Assembly: GCA_030054095.1 (NCBI GenBank)
Contig: JASGCO010000002.1
Location: 124,001-188,000, forward strand
Reading direction: 5' to 3'
DNA: 64,000 nt
DNA from: Sediminibacterium sp.
GTDB lineage: Bacteria > Bacteroidota > Bacteroidia > B-17B0 > Aurantibacillaceae
Under the pieces are notes generated by a model. It was given only the letters and a program-made list of their open reading frames with translations. It did not search any database and was not told where the DNA came from. The first letter of the stretch is position 1; every line of letters starts with the position of its first letter. Position numbers and translations under genes: made by a program. This document shows positions 1 to 9,933 of the stretch, piece by piece.

Positions 1-2
1 TG

Positions 3-2918
3 TTTCCAAAACATGGATATGCCTGCCACGGGCAACCACTACAAAATTTTAATCTCATTGTAGGCGCTACCGGCGTTACCATTAATGCCAACTCCGATCC
101 TGCTACCTGTGGCTGCGGTCCTTACTGGATGCAGGCACAACTATCATGCTCGCCTGTATTTAATAATGCTCCGCTTCCGGCATGCCTTGTAAATACATTA
201 GCTTTCTGGAATCAGGCTGGCATCAATCAATATATTAGTTTTCCATATTTCAATTCCCTGTTAAATGTGCCTAATTACAATCAAGCTGCTAACTGGCCCG
301 ATAATTGCGCAGCAGAGGCCTATCATCCTATAAATATTCCATTTGCCAATCTTTGTCCGGGTAAAGTGTACTATATCCGCGTGCGTGAAATGGTTACCAA
401 TCCACCATGGGGTGGTGGCCCTGGTACACCATTTCCTTCTTTTGGTGCCTGGACCACTGTGCAATCATTTACTGTTCCCGGGACTCCCGTAAGCGCAACC
501 GGATCTTTAACCATGAATCTGACGGCTGCACCGCAAAACATTTTCTGCGGTGGTGGCACCCAGTTAACCGCCAATCTTACAGGTTCCTGCTCAACCTGTC
601 GCGAGAACTTTCCTTCGTGCGAGGCAACAGCCACTGTCATTCCAACTTATAGCTGGGCAGCTTCTAATCCGGTTTTCCCCGGCGCCGTAGCCACCGCAAC
701 AACACTTACCAATACCATTAATGTGCCTTCTTTAACCGCCTCTACGTCTTTCTCTGTGTGGCTAATTAACACCATTAATAACGGGTCAACCACAACTGTT
801 TTTGCTCCTCCTGCATGTATTTATACCTATAGTTATGTTACAGCACCCGTTAACAGTGTCTACAATCAGGTTATGAATGTTTGCTTTCCTACTGGCTCCT
901 GCTGTCCCATTTTTCAGCCCGGAACAACCAATGTTAATGTATTTCTAAATATACCAGTGGCCAACATCAACAGTACGCCTAACACCTGTATGAGCAGCCC
1001 GAACTTTACATTTACCGATGGAGCTTTTACACCTGGTTTAAATTACACCTGGAATTTTGGCGATGGCAATAATGGCGCAGGGCACCCTGCTGCGCATACC
1101 TATACGGCTCCAGGAATATACACTGTAACTCTTACCAAATCGGGAGGCGCGGCCTGTGTACCAGCCATTCAATCATTAACAGTACAAGTGTATCCCATGC
1201 CCTCGAGTACCCTTACCGTTAACTCTCCTGTTTGCGTAGGCGGTACCATTAGTTTCACCAACACCGTTACAAGTACTGATACGTATAGTTGGTCCGGTCC
1301 CAACGGTTTTTCCTCCACGCTTCAGAGCCCTGTTATTACCAACGCTACACCAGCTATGGCTGGAACTTACAGCTGTGTCGTTTCCAACTCTTTTGGTTGC
1401 AGTAGCAGCAGCAGCATTTCTGTAAGCATCTATCAGGCTACCGTACAAGCCAGTAGCAATAGCCCCATTTGTCAGGGCAGCGCACTTCAACTATCGGTTA
1501 CACCAGGAGGAGGGAATTACGTCTGGTCGGGGTCTGGTAATTTTTCTTCTGGTCAGCAGCTTCCGGTTATCCAGAATGCAAACGCTCCTAACTCTGGTAT
1601 TTACACTGTTAATGCCATTCTGCCAGGCAACTGCATAGCGACAAGTACTACCGCTGTGGTAATTAATACAACGGCGGTGAGCGCCTCTAATAATGGTCCT
1701 ATTTGTTCAAATGGCAACTTACAATTAAGTGCTTCCGGAATAGGAACATTTGTATGGTATGGCCCTAATGGTTTTACGTCTAATCAGCAGAATCCGGTTT
1801 TGAACAGTCCGGGTCCGCAAGCAAGCGGCATTTATACGGTTGTAATTACAAGCCCTCAGGGTTGTACCTTATCCGCCACTACAAATGCAACGGTAAAAGC
1901 CCCTAAACAATTATATCCTAAAGCTACTTCAGAAATCTGTGAAGGCGGAACCATTTATTTAGAAGCGCTTGAGGGTGATGCCGTAAGCTATTTATGGACT
2001 GGGCCAAATGGTTTCAGTTCGCAAAACGCTAACACATTAGTTCAACTGGCACCATTAGCTGCAGCCGGCGAATACACACTAACAACACTCGATAACCTGG
2101 GATGTGCCGCCATTGGAAAAGTAACAGCCGCTGTTAACCCAATTCCTCAACTTAGTATTGACATGAGCAATGCTAAAAACGGTTGTGCCCCCGTTTGCAA
2201 TGTATCTTACGCGTTTAAGAGCTCGCATCCTGTAAGCCGGTTTGTGTGGGATTTAGGAAACGGACAAACCTCTTCGTCTCTTATTCCCTCTAATCTTTGC
2301 TACCAACAGGCTAAAAATTACACCATAAGGTTAAGTGCTACCGATGCCAAAGGCTGCTCTGCCACAGGTACCACCGTACTTGAGGTACACCCTAATCCTA
2401 AAGCAGACTTTTCATACAGTGGTGGCCCTACGTGGGTAAATAACACCTATCAGTTTAGCGATTTAAGCAGTGGTGCTACGATCCAATCGTGGAACTGGTC
2501 ATTTGGAAACGGGACAGAAGGATCTTCTAACCAAAACCCGAATATTACCTACCAAGACAGCGGACGGTATGAAGTCACACTTAACGTTACAAGTGATAAA
2601 GGCTGCAAAGGAACCATTACCAAACAAATAATTATAGAAGACGAAACCGGGTTCTTTGTACCAAATGCGTTTACGCCAAACAACGACGGAAATAATGACC
2701 TATTTATGCCTGTGGCCACTAATATTACCAAATATGAAATGTCTGTTTTCGGACGAAACGGACAATTGGTTTTCCAGAGTTCAGATATACGAAAAGGATG
2801 GGATGGAACAGTTAAAGGAAAGCTGGCTGATGATAATGTTTTTGTGTACAAAATAACCTATAGCGATAAAACCGGGAAAGCGAAAACCATTACCGGAAAC
2901 GTTACGTTGATTCGCTAA
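3..2918 (+). CDS. Secreted PKD/Ig-repeat protein with CHU_C-type T9SS sorting domain (5' partial)
   Basis: The reading frame is open from base 3 to the left edge, with 42 codons before the first in-frame ATG at 129. The N terminus and any signal peptide therefore lie outside the window. About 971 residues are visible. By base position there is a Ser/Thr/Asn-rich, Cys-containing first part; a PKD domain (about 1010-1190, with WNFGDG and a Y-T-V-T-L strand); four tandem Ig-like repeats (about 1215-2135), each opening near a Cys and carrying a W-x-GPNGF-like core; two more PKD-like domains (about 2170-2635, with WDLGNG and WSFGNG); and a C-terminal CHU_C/TIGR04131-type domain (about 2650-2918, with VPNAFTPNNDGNND and FGRNGQLVF). 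That last domain directs export by type IX secretion, usually to the surface. An adhesin or matrix role is inference. A terminator hairpin follows directly. Confidence 0.9.
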   Translation, partial: FPKHGYACHGQPLQNFNLIVGATGVTINANSDPATCGCGPYWMQAQLSCSPVFNNAPLPACLVNTLAFWNQAGINQYISFPYFNSLLNVPNYNQAANWPDNCAAEAYHPINIPFANLCPGKVYYIRVREMVTNPPWGGGPGTPFPSFGAWTTVQSFTVPGTPVSATGSLTMNLTAAPQNIFCGGGTQLTANLTGSCSTCRENFPSCEATATVIPTYSWAASNPVFPGAVATATTLTNTINVPSLTASTSFSVWLINTINNGSTTTVFAPPACIYTYSYVTAPVNSVYNQVMNVCFPTGSCCPIFQPGTTNVNVFLNIPVANINSTPNTCMSSPNFTFTDGAFTPGLNYTWNFGDGNNGAGHPAAHTYTAPGIYTVTLTKSGGAACVPAIQSLTVQVYPMPSSTLTVNSPVCVGGTISFTNTVTSTDTYSWSGPNGFSSTLQSPVITNATPAMAGTYSCVVSNSFGCSSSSSISVSIYQATVQASSNSPICQGSALQLSVTPGGGNYVWSGSGNFSSGQQLPVIQNANAPNSGIYTVNAILPGNCIATSTTAVVINTTAVSASNNGPICSNGNLQLSASGIGTFVWYGPNGFTSNQQNPVLNSPGPQASGIYTVVITSPQGCTLSATTNATVKAPKQLYPKATSEICEGGTIYLEALEGDAVSYLWTGPNGFSSQNANTLVQLAPLAAAGEYTLTTLDNLGCAAIGKVTAAVNPIPQLSIDMSNAKNGCAPVCNVSYAFKSSHPVSRFVWDLGNGQTSSSLIPSNLCYQQAKNYTIRLSATDAKGCSATGTTVLEVHPNPKADFSYSGGPTWVNNTYQFSDLSSGATIQSWNWSFGNGTEGSSNQNPNITYQDSGRYEVTLNVTSDKGCKGTITKQIIIEDETGFFVPNAFTPNNDGNNDLFMPVATNITKYEMSVFGRNGQLVFQSSDIRKGWDGTVKGKLADDNVFVYKITYSDKTGKAKTITGNVTLIR

Positions 2919-2922
2919 TAGT

Positions 2923-2964
2923 AAAGCCTGCCGTAGTGTTATACGTTCTACAGGCAGGCTTTTT
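2923..2964 (+). terminator. Rho-independent terminator after the first secreted protein
   Basis: AAAGCCTGCCGTAG (2923-2936) pairs with CTACAGGCAGGCTTT (2948-2962) with one bulged base, and a T run follows. It separates the gene ending at 2918 from the gene starting at 2980. Confidence 0.85.
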
Positions 2965-2979
2965 AGTATCTTAGTAAAG

Positions 2980-4650
2980 ATGGTTTTTCGGTTTATTTTT
3001 ACACTATTACTGGTGAGTGGCTTTACATTCAATAAAGCTCAGTCCGTTTGTGCAAACTGGTCCACTTTCCTTGGTAAAAATAACAGCGATGATATTAAAA
3101 GCGTAACCCGCGATAATAACGGCAACTACTATATCATTATGCAAACCAACAGTAAAGGTTTGCCTGTCAATACCGGACTTATCCATGATACTCTTAAAGG
3201 ATTTTACGACGCTTACCTTGCCAAACTGGACAGTTGTGGCGGCTTCATCTGGGGAACGTACATTGGCACCCCAAGCTTTGATAGCGGCGAAAAAATCTGT
3301 CTTTGTAAAGACGGGAATATTGCGTTTTGCGGCTATACACAAAGTAACGGACTACCCGTTTCAGCCGGTGCTTTCCAAAATACGTTCAATGGGCAAAATG
3401 ATGCTTTCATTGGAAAAATAAATCCGAATGGCCAGTTGCTTTGGCTGAGTTACTTTGGGAGTTCAGGATCTGACATTGCGTATGAAATTCTTTGTGATAC
3501 CACCGGAAATATACTATTAGGCGGAACTTCCACCAGCAACACACTTTACACCACTTCATCTTCTTTCCAGATGACGATGGCCGGAAATACGGATGCGTTT
3601 ATTGCCCGCTTTAGCGCCACCGGACAATTGAAATGGTGTACATTTTATGGTGGTAACGGATCGGAGGATATTCACGCGCTGGCGACGGATATACATGGCA
3701 ATGTTATTGGAAGCGGTGGCACCTTTAGTTTTAATCTCAGTACATCTCCGGGCTGCCAGCAATCGGTTAAAGACATTGGCATGGATGCGTATCTAATTAA
3801 ACTTGACTCTAATGGTGTGCGGGTTTTCTCCACCTTCTTTGGCGGAAACGGACAAGATGATGCCTATGGCTTAGCAACAGATAATGTCGCCAATATCTAT
3901 ATGAGCGGGCAAACAGCCAGTAGCAATTTCAGCGTTACAGCTAACGCCTTTCAACCACAACTGAGCGGCTTAGCCGACACATACTTTGCCAGATTTACAC
4001 CACTTGGAATTTTAAATTACTGTTCGCTGTTAGGCGGGAGTGACTATGATTTTATCAACAAAATGAGTTACTGTAACGGTTACCTCTATTTAACGGGACA
4101 TACAGCCAGTACTGACTTCCCGATAATTAACAACACTTTATACAACACCCTGCTCGGCTCAGCCAATATTTTGCTGATTAAATACCATACCAATGGCGCA
4201 CCTGTAACCACCGCCTACTTCGGAGGTAATTCCTTTGATGCAGGGAACGATATTATTGCGCACGGAAATACGATTTGTTTTACTGGAAAATCATCATCAC
4301 TAAATTATCCTGTTTCATTTGGCGCAGCGCAAAACACACATGGAGGTCAGGACGACGGCGTAATTACGCGCATGACATTCCCGCCACAGGTCTTGATTAC
4401 CTCCATTGAAGATATTTCAAATCAAACGCAACCTACACTCTATCCTAATCCCTGCCAAAGGTTTATTGTCGTTACGAATACTCATCCAAAACCGAAGAAC
4501 GTTTACATAAGTGATGTATCAGGCCGTTCCATACAGACCAACATACGGGAGGAAAACAGGCGTTTTATTGTTTTTACTGATCAATTAGAAGGAGGAATTT
4601 ATGTTTTACATGTAGATCAAAACCGTTATCGGTTTGTAAAAATGGAATAG
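2980..4650 (+). CDS. Secreted SBBP beta-propeller protein with type A T9SS sorting domain
   Basis: 556 residues. Residues 1-20 are a signal peptide (hydrophobic TLLLVSGFTF core, likely cleaved after KAQ). The body consists of repeats of the SBBP kind, with recurring 'Y-x-G-G/S...D-x-A' and 'D-A-F-I-x-x-x-x-x-x-G-x-L-x-W' elements at about residues 70-460. These are typical of Bacteroidota extracellular beta-propellers. The last ~85 residues contain LYPNP followed by GGIYVLHV, the hallmark of the por/type A secretion sorting domain. Only about 60 bases and a terminator separate it from the preceding CHU_C-type protein, so it probably has its own promoter. Ligand or substrate is unknown. Confidence 0.88.
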   Translation: MVFRFIFTLLLVSGFTFNKAQSVCANWSTFLGKNNSDDIKSVTRDNNGNYYIIMQTNSKGLPVNTGLIHDTLKGFYDAYLAKLDSCGGFIWGTYIGTPSFDSGEKICLCKDGNIAFCGYTQSNGLPVSAGAFQNTFNGQNDAFIGKINPNGQLLWLSYFGSSGSDIAYEILCDTTGNILLGGTSTSNTLYTTSSSFQMTMAGNTDAFIARFSATGQLKWCTFYGGNGSEDIHALATDIHGNVIGSGGTFSFNLSTSPGCQQSVKDIGMDAYLIKLDSNGVRVFSTFFGGNGQDDAYGLATDNVANIYMSGQTASSNFSVTANAFQPQLSGLADTYFARFTPLGILNYCSLLGGSDYDFINKMSYCNGYLYLTGHTASTDFPIINNTLYNTLLGSANILLIKYHTNGAPVTTAYFGGNSFDAGNDIIAHGNTICFTGKSSSLNYPVSFGAAQNTHGGQDDGVITRMTFPPQVLITSIEDISNQTQPTLYPNPCQRFIVVTNTHPKPKNVYISDVSGRSIQTNIREENRRFIVFTDQLEGGIYVLHVDQNRYRFVKME

Positions 4651-4836
4651 CAGATTCCGTCATGTTCATCATTTACTTCTAGTAAAAACATCCTTCAACA
4701 TCAACGATTTCTGAATTATATACCTTAGCATAAGAGAAATACATTAGCAGTATACGCCCGGTATTTTGTCTTAACAAGTATTTTCTTTTGCATGACCTGA
4801 ATACATCGTCTTTTTAACGAGACCCCGCAGTAAAAA

Positions 4837-4902
4837 ATGACTTTAATCAGTTTTAACCCTTATTAATATCAGAGCGGTGCCCATGCCCACCGGATACCTT
4901 TG
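4837..4902 (+). promoter_or_regulatory. FNR-type site and -7 box of the ccoI promoter
   Basis: The palindrome ATGAC-TTTA-ATCAG (4837-4850, centre 4843.5) lies 51.5 bp upstream of the first base of a perfect Bacteroidota -7 element, TACCTTTG (4895-4902). No TTG occurs at the -33 position. The geometry matches the ccoS promoter exactly and suggests activation from about -63.5. The rest of the 4651-4908 gap shows nothing else recognisable. Confidence 0.7.
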
Positions 4903-4908
4903 TTGTTG

Positions 4909-7368
4909 ATGTTAAAAGAAGACTACGCTCAGGCCACACATACACAATGCTACCATTGCGGCGAGGATTGTGAAGCAGAAATCATAAAAGCGGAAGACAA
5001 ATCCTTCTGCTGTCAGGGGTGTAAATCGGTTTACGACATTTTAAACAAAGTAGAACTTTGCAATTACTACAACCTTGAAAAAAATCCGGGATTAAATCAA
5101 AAAACCAGAATCCGCCCGGAAAAATTCGCTTTTCTGGATGATGCGTTGGTTCAGCAAAAGCTCATTAACTTTAAGGACGACATACATAGCCATGCCACCT
5201 TCTATCTTCCGCAAATGCATTGCAGTTCGTGCATCTGGCTGCTGGAAAATCTGGGAAAAGTTAATCGTTATATAGCCCGATCGCAAGTAAATTTTCTTAA
5301 AAAGGAAGTAAAGATTGTTTTTGAGCACAAACATACAGGTTTACGGGAAATGGCGGAAATGCTTACATCTATTGGTTACGAGCCTCATCTTAGCTTAAAT
5401 GATCTTTCCGATAAGCCCGTTAGCACCTACGATAAATCGCGTATCTACAAAATAGGGATTACCGGCTTTTGTTTTGGCAACATTATGCTGCTTAGCTTTC
5501 CTGAGTATTTTTCACTAGGGCACATTGAGGATATCAAACTGCAACGCTTATTCTCCTACTTAATTTTAGGTCTTTCCTTACCTGTTTTCTTTTACAGCGC
5601 TTCAGAATTCTTCCTGTCCGCCTGGAAAAGCTACAAACAAAAATTTTTAAACATTGACACGCCCATTGCCCTGGCTATTCTGATTACGTTTGTAAGAAGT
5701 GTTTATGAGATCCTGAGCGGAACCGGAGCCGGTTATCTGGATTCGATGACAGGCATTGTATTCTTTATGCTTATAGGCCGTTTTTTCCAAAACTACACCT
5801 ACAACACCATTTCATTTAACCGCGATTTTACTTCCTACTTTCCGATAGGTGTAACTTTACTAAAAGAAAACGGAAGCGAAGAACAGGTTCCCGTTTCCGC
5901 CATACGCGCGGGTGATCGCATCAAGGTTTACAGCCAGGAGATTATTCCCGCAGACTGCATTTTATTTATGGGAAAAGCAACCATTGACTATAGTTTTGTA
6001 TCGGGTGAATCGCAACCCGTGGAGAAAGGCATTGGTGAAATTATTTACGCGGGCGGACGCCAGTTAGGCGGAGCTTTGGAAATGGAAGTAGTGAAAGATG
6101 TATCGCAAAGCTACCTGACGCAATTATGGAATAATGACACATTTAAAAAAGAAGAGCACAAAGAAGAATCTTATATTCACAAAGTTAGCAAGTACTTTAC
6201 CATTGTGCTTTTTGCCATTGCTCTTATTACGGCCGCATACTGGCAATTGAACGATCCGGCAAAAATGTGGAATGCCGTCACTTCCATTCTAATTGTAGCT
6301 TGTCCATGCGCTCTTCTTCTATCCGCAACGTTTACCAATGGTAATATGTTACGTGTTCTGCAAAATTTTGGCTTCTTTGCCCGTAATGCTCTGGTAATAG
6401 AACATTTAGCCAAAGCGGATACAATTGTTTTTGATAAAACAGGCACTCTCACCAAACAAAGCACATTCACAGTTAACTACGAGGGCAGCGAATTAAATGA
6501 AGAAACTATTTCCTGTATCCGGTCATTGGTTAATCAGTCTTCGCATCCTCTAAGCAAAGCTATAGCTGCCGCGTTACCTTCTGGCAAAAAATGGCCGGTA
6601 AAACAGTTTGAAGAAAAACAGGGACTGGGAATAAGTGGTTACATCCGGAACGACTTTTACAGGATAGGATCTGCTCTTTTTGTTCAGAAAACAACAGGGT
6701 TCGGTGCAGATGGCAGTATTGTTTATGTACAATGTAACGATAGCATCATTGGCTCATTTAACGTTAAAGCACCTTACCGTAAGGGTTTGAAACCCTTGTT
6801 CAACGCTTTAAAATCGGATTATAAAACAGCTTTACTATCGGGTGATAACGAACAGGAATTTACTAATCTGAAAAGTTATTTTAATGGTGAATTATTATTC
6901 CATCAAAGCCCGCAGGATAAACTGGATTACATTAAACGTCTTCAAAAAGACAAATTTAAAGTCATTATGCTGGGAGACGGACTAAATGATGCCGGAGCAC
7001 TTAAGCAAAGCGACACAGGCATTGCTATTACCGACAATATCAACAATTTTTCTCCTGCCTGCGACGTGATTATGAAAGGCGAAAGTCTTCCTTTTCTTAA
7101 TAAACTGATTAACTATTGTCAAAACAACAAAACCATTATCAATACCAGTTTTGTTATGTCGGTACTTTACAACATAGTTGGTCTTTTTTTCGCTGTTCAG
7201 GGAGAACTATCACCGGTTATTGCGGCCATTCTGATGCCAGTAAGTTCTATTAGTATCGTGCTGCTAACTACGGGAATGAGTTCGTTAATGGCTATTCCAC
7301 TGAAAAGAGCTTTCAGAGAAAAAGCCCGCATTTCAAATGAAAATGACATAAATCATCTAGCCGCGTGA
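4909..7368 (+). CDS. ccoI: cbb3 oxidase-type copper-translocating P-type ATPase CcoI/FixI
   Basis: P1B-type ATPase of 819 residues that supplies copper for assembly of cbb3 oxidase. Visible elements: an N-terminal Cys-rich metal domain (C14-x-x-C17, then CCQGC near 37-41), an HMA-like MHCSSC (C105, C108), eight predicted membrane segments, an actuator loop SGESQPVEKG, the membrane metal motif C465-P-C467, the phosphorylation motif DKTGTLT (D509), an SSHPLSKA HP motif, and GDGLND near 689-694. I start at the ATG at 4909. In-frame TTG codons at 4900-4908 overlap the -7 box and are unlikely starts. The ATG is only 6 nt after that box, so the mRNA leader is very short or absent. It precedes ccoS and the oxidase genes. 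Confidence 0.95.
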   Translation: MLKEDYAQATHTQCYHCGEDCEAEIIKAEDKSFCCQGCKSVYDILNKVELCNYYNLEKNPGLNQKTRIRPEKFAFLDDALVQQKLINFKDDIHSHATFYLPQMHCSSCIWLLENLGKVNRYIARSQVNFLKKEVKIVFEHKHTGLREMAEMLTSIGYEPHLSLNDLSDKPVSTYDKSRIYKIGITGFCFGNIMLLSFPEYFSLGHIEDIKLQRLFSYLILGLSLPVFFYSASEFFLSAWKSYKQKFLNIDTPIALAILITFVRSVYEILSGTGAGYLDSMTGIVFFMLIGRFFQNYTYNTISFNRDFTSYFPIGVTLLKENGSEEQVPVSAIRAGDRIKVYSQEIIPADCILFMGKATIDYSFVSGESQPVEKGIGEIIYAGGRQLGGALEMEVVKDVSQSYLTQLWNNDTFKKEEHKEESYIHKVSKYFTIVLFAIALITAAYWQLNDPAKMWNAVTSILIVACPCALLLSATFTNGNMLRVLQNFGFFARNALVIEHLAKADTIVFDKTGTLTKQSTFTVNYEGSELNEETISCIRSLVNQSSHPLSKAIAAALPSGKKWPVKQFEEKQGLGISGYIRNDFYRIGSALFVQKTTGFGADGSIVYVQCNDSIIGSFNVKAPYRKGLKPLFNALKSDYKTALLSGDNEQEFTNLKSYFNGELLFHQSPQDKLDYIKRLQKDKFKVIMLGDGLNDAGALKQSDTGIAITDNINNFSPACDVIMKGESLPFLNKLINYCQNNKTIINTSFVMSVLYNIVGLFFAVQGELSPVIAAILMPVSSISIVLLTTGMSSLMAIPLKRAFREKARISNENDINHLAA

Positions 7369-7408
7369 GCCTCCTCATAAATGAAGCATCTAACCCCAAA
7401 TACCTTTG
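7343..7408 (+). promoter_or_regulatory. FNR-type site and -7 box of the ccoS-ccoNOQP promoter
   Basis: ATGAC-ATAA-ATCAT (7343-7356, centre 7349.5) sits inside the last codons of ccoI. A -7 box TACCTTTG occupies 7401-7408, 51.5 bp from the centre, identical to the ccoI promoter. There is no -33 TTG. This predicts separate low-oxygen transcription of the oxidase operon besides read-through from ccoI. Confidence 0.7.
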
Positions 7409-7417
7409 AGCCGTAAA

Positions 7418-7603
7418 ATGAGCGTAATTTTCATATTAGTCTCCGCCAGTTTAGTATTAGCTATTGGTTTTCTGATCGCCTTTATCTGGTCAGTAAAAAC
7501 CAATCAATACGAAGATGATTATACCCCTTCCGTGAGAATGCTATTTGACAACGAAACAAAACAAAGCACAGAAATAAATAATAATGAATCAATAAACCCT
7601 TAA
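7418..7603 (+). CDS. ccoS: cbb3-type cytochrome oxidase assembly protein CcoS
   Basis: 61-residue single-span membrane protein. Residues 2-26 are hydrophobic (ILVSASLVLAIGFLIAFIW) and are followed by NQYEDD-Y-P-VRML, the usual CcoS end of the transmembrane helix with an acidic Tyr motif. CcoS is known to be needed for insertion of haem b and copper into the CcoN subunit. The ATG at 7418 is chosen because the alternative TTG at 7406 lies within the -7 box. It is followed after 5 bases by ccoNO. Confidence 0.88.
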   Translation: MSVIFILVSASLVLAIGFLIAFIWSVKTNQYEDDYTPSVRMLFDNETKQSTEINNNESINP

Positions 7604-7608
7604 CAAGT

Positions 7609-9735
7609 ATGGAAATCCAAAAATTTCAGTATGACAATAAAATAGTAAAATGGTTTGCCTACGCCACTATTTTATGGAGTTTGGTAGGTATGGTAGCAGG
7701 GCTTTTGGCAGCCATACAACTGTATTTACCGGCAGCCAACCTTAACCTTCCCTACACCACCTTTGGACGTGTGCGTCCGATTCACACCAATGCCATTATT
7801 TTTGCCTTTGTAGGTAATGGTATTTTTATGGGGGTTTACTACTCTCTGCAACGCTTACTGAAAGCCAGAATGTTTAGTGACTTACTAAGTAAAATTCACT
7901 TCTGGGGCTGGCAGTTGATTATTGTTCTGGCCGCTGCTACTCTGGTAATGGGAATTACCACCGGTAAAGAATACGCTGAATTGGAATGGCCTATTGATAT
8001 CCTGATTACTTTGGTATGGGTGGTATTTGGATGGAACATGTTCGGAACTATTCTCCGTCGCCGCGAACGTCATCTCTATGTAGCTATCTGGTTTTATATC
8101 GCCACGTTTGTTACCGTCGCCATGTTACACATTGTAAACTCTATTGAAATTCCTGTAAGTTTCTGGAAATCGTATTCCTGGTACGCCGGTGTTCAGGATG
8201 CTTTGGTTCAATGGTGGTATGGCCATAACGCGGTTGCATTCTTCCTGACTACACCTTACCTGGGATTAATGTATTACTTCTTACCAAAAATTGCACAGCG
8301 CCCTGTTTATTCCTATCGTCTCTCCATTATTCACTTCTGGGCACTTATCTTCATCTATATCTGGGCCGGGCCACACCACTTATTATATACATCTACTCCC
8401 GACTGGGCACAATCACTCGGTGTAGTATTCTCTGTAATGCTTATCGCGCCATCCTGGGGTGGTATGATTAATGGCTTATTAACCTTACGTGGGGCATGGG
8501 ACAGAGTTCGTGACAACGTAGGTTTAAAATTTATTGTAGTAGCGGTAACTGCTTATGGTATGGCAACCTTTGAAGGCCCGATGCTTTCTTTAAAAAGTGT
8601 AAATGCCATTTCTCACTTTACTGACTGGACCATTGCGCACGTACACGTTGGGGCGCTTGGTTGGAATGGCTTCTTAACCTTTGGTATTCTTTACTGGTTA
8701 ATTCCACGCCTTTTCCAAACCAAACTGCACTCTGAAAAATTAGCAAACCAACACTTCTGGATTGGTACCTTAGGAATTGTACTTTACGCCGTTCCAATGT
8801 ATTGGGCTGGTTTTATGCAAAGCTCTATGTGGAAAGATTTTACACCTGAAGGTCAGTTAAAATGGCAGTTTATGGATACTGTTACCCGTATGATTCCATT
8901 TTACATTGCGCGTTCTATCGGTGGTCTCTTATTCCTGATCGGTGCCATTATGATGACCTATAACCTGATTAAAACTATTAAAGCCGGTAAATTCCTCGAA
9001 ATTGAAGAAGATCAGGCACCTGCTTTAACAAAAGAATACCATGCTCATTCTAAAGACCACTGGCACCGTTGGATTGAACGTAAACCCGTTCAAATGCTGG
9101 TAGTAAGTTTAATTGTGGTAGCTATTGGTGGCGTTATCGAATTTGTGCCAACATTCCTAGTTAAATCTAATATCCCTACTATCTCCAGTGTGAAACCTTA
9201 TACACCGTTGGAGTTACATGGACGCGACATTTATGTGCGTGAGGGCTGCTATACCTGTCACTCACAAATGATTCGTCCGTTTCGCAGCGAAACCGCCCGT
9301 TATGGTGAATATTCGAAAGCCGGCGAATTTGTATACGATCATCCGTTTCAATGGGGCAGTAAACGTACCGGTCCGGATTTAGCGCGCGAAGGTGGCAAAT
9401 ACCCCGACAGCTGGCATTATAACCACATGCTGGATCCTACGTCCATGTCACCAGGTTCTATTATGCCTCAGTATCCCTGGTTACTCGAAGATCAGTTAAA
9501 TGCTACCAACACTATGGCCAAAATAAAAGCCATGCAGCGTTTAGGTGTTCCTTATCCGGAAGGATATGAAAAGATTGCGCTTAAAGACATGGAAACTCAG
9601 GCCAATCAGATTGCCGCCAACCTTAAAAAAGATGGCATTGAAACGTTACCTGACCGTGAAATTGTTGCCCTAATCGCCTACCTGCAACGTTTAGGCAAGG
9701 ACATTAAAGCTGAAGGACAAAAAGCAGAAAAATAA
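7609..9735 (+). CDS. ccoNO: cbb3-type cytochrome c oxidase, fused CcoN-CcoO subunit
   Basis: 708 residues joining the catalytic subunit I (residues 1 to ~490) to the mono-haem cytochrome c subunit II (~500-708). The CcoN part has about 12 membrane helices and the metal ligands expected for haem b, haem b3 and CuB: H in VRPIHTNA, H in WWYGHNAVAFF, HH in AGPHHLLYT, and two H in TIAHVHVGALG. The CcoO part follows a membrane anchor and carries REGC547YTC550H551SQMIRPF and a downstream Met-rich region (SMSPGSIMPQ) for haem c. Fusion of these subunits is common in Bacteroidota, whereas Proteobacteria keep two genes. Reaction: reduction of O2 to water with proton pumping at low oxygen. Confidence 0.95.
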   Translation: MEIQKFQYDNKIVKWFAYATILWSLVGMVAGLLAAIQLYLPAANLNLPYTTFGRVRPIHTNAIIFAFVGNGIFMGVYYSLQRLLKARMFSDLLSKIHFWGWQLIIVLAAATLVMGITTGKEYAELEWPIDILITLVWVVFGWNMFGTILRRRERHLYVAIWFYIATFVTVAMLHIVNSIEIPVSFWKSYSWYAGVQDALVQWWYGHNAVAFFLTTPYLGLMYYFLPKIAQRPVYSYRLSIIHFWALIFIYIWAGPHHLLYTSTPDWAQSLGVVFSVMLIAPSWGGMINGLLTLRGAWDRVRDNVGLKFIVVAVTAYGMATFEGPMLSLKSVNAISHFTDWTIAHVHVGALGWNGFLTFGILYWLIPRLFQTKLHSEKLANQHFWIGTLGIVLYAVPMYWAGFMQSSMWKDFTPEGQLKWQFMDTVTRMIPFYIARSIGGLLFLIGAIMMTYNLIKTIKAGKFLEIEEDQAPALTKEYHAHSKDHWHRWIERKPVQMLVVSLIVVAIGGVIEFVPTFLVKSNIPTISSVKPYTPLELHGRDIYVREGCYTCHSQMIRPFRSETARYGEYSKAGEFVYDHPFQWGSKRTGPDLAREGGKYPDSWHYNHMLDPTSMSPGSIMPQYPWLLEDQLNATNTMAKIKAMQRLGVPYPEGYEKIALKDMETQANQIAANLKKDGIETLPDREIVALIAYLQRLGKDIKAEGQKAEK

Positions 9736-9752
9736 ACAGTAAAAAAAGTAGT

Positions 9753-9923
9753 ATGAAATTCATCAATTATTTAGAAAGTATAACCGGTGTGGGCATATAT
9801 CCCCTCGCCTCGTTAATGATATTTGTTGTATTCTTTTTACTGGTTACCCTCTATGTAATCAAAGGCAACAAACAGTATTTTGATAAGGTTAGCAATATTC
9901 CTGTAAATAACGATAACAATTAA
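9753..9923 (+). CDS. ccoQ: CcoQ-like small membrane protein
   Basis: 56 codons from ATG 9753 to TAA 9921-9923. The product begins MKFINYLESITG and has one transmembrane helix (residues about 18-36, LASLMIFVVFFLLVTLYVI) followed by KGNKQYFDKVSNIP. It lies between ccoNO and ccoP with 17 and 10 base gaps, where ccoQ is normally found. CcoQ/FixQ stabilises the interaction of CcoP with the core. Sequence similarity among CcoQ proteins is low, so the call rests on size, topology and position. Confidence 0.78.
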   Translation: MKFINYLESITGVGIYPLASLMIFVVFFLLVTLYVIKGNKQYFDKVSNIPVNNDNN

Positions 9924-9933
9924 TTAAAAGGCT

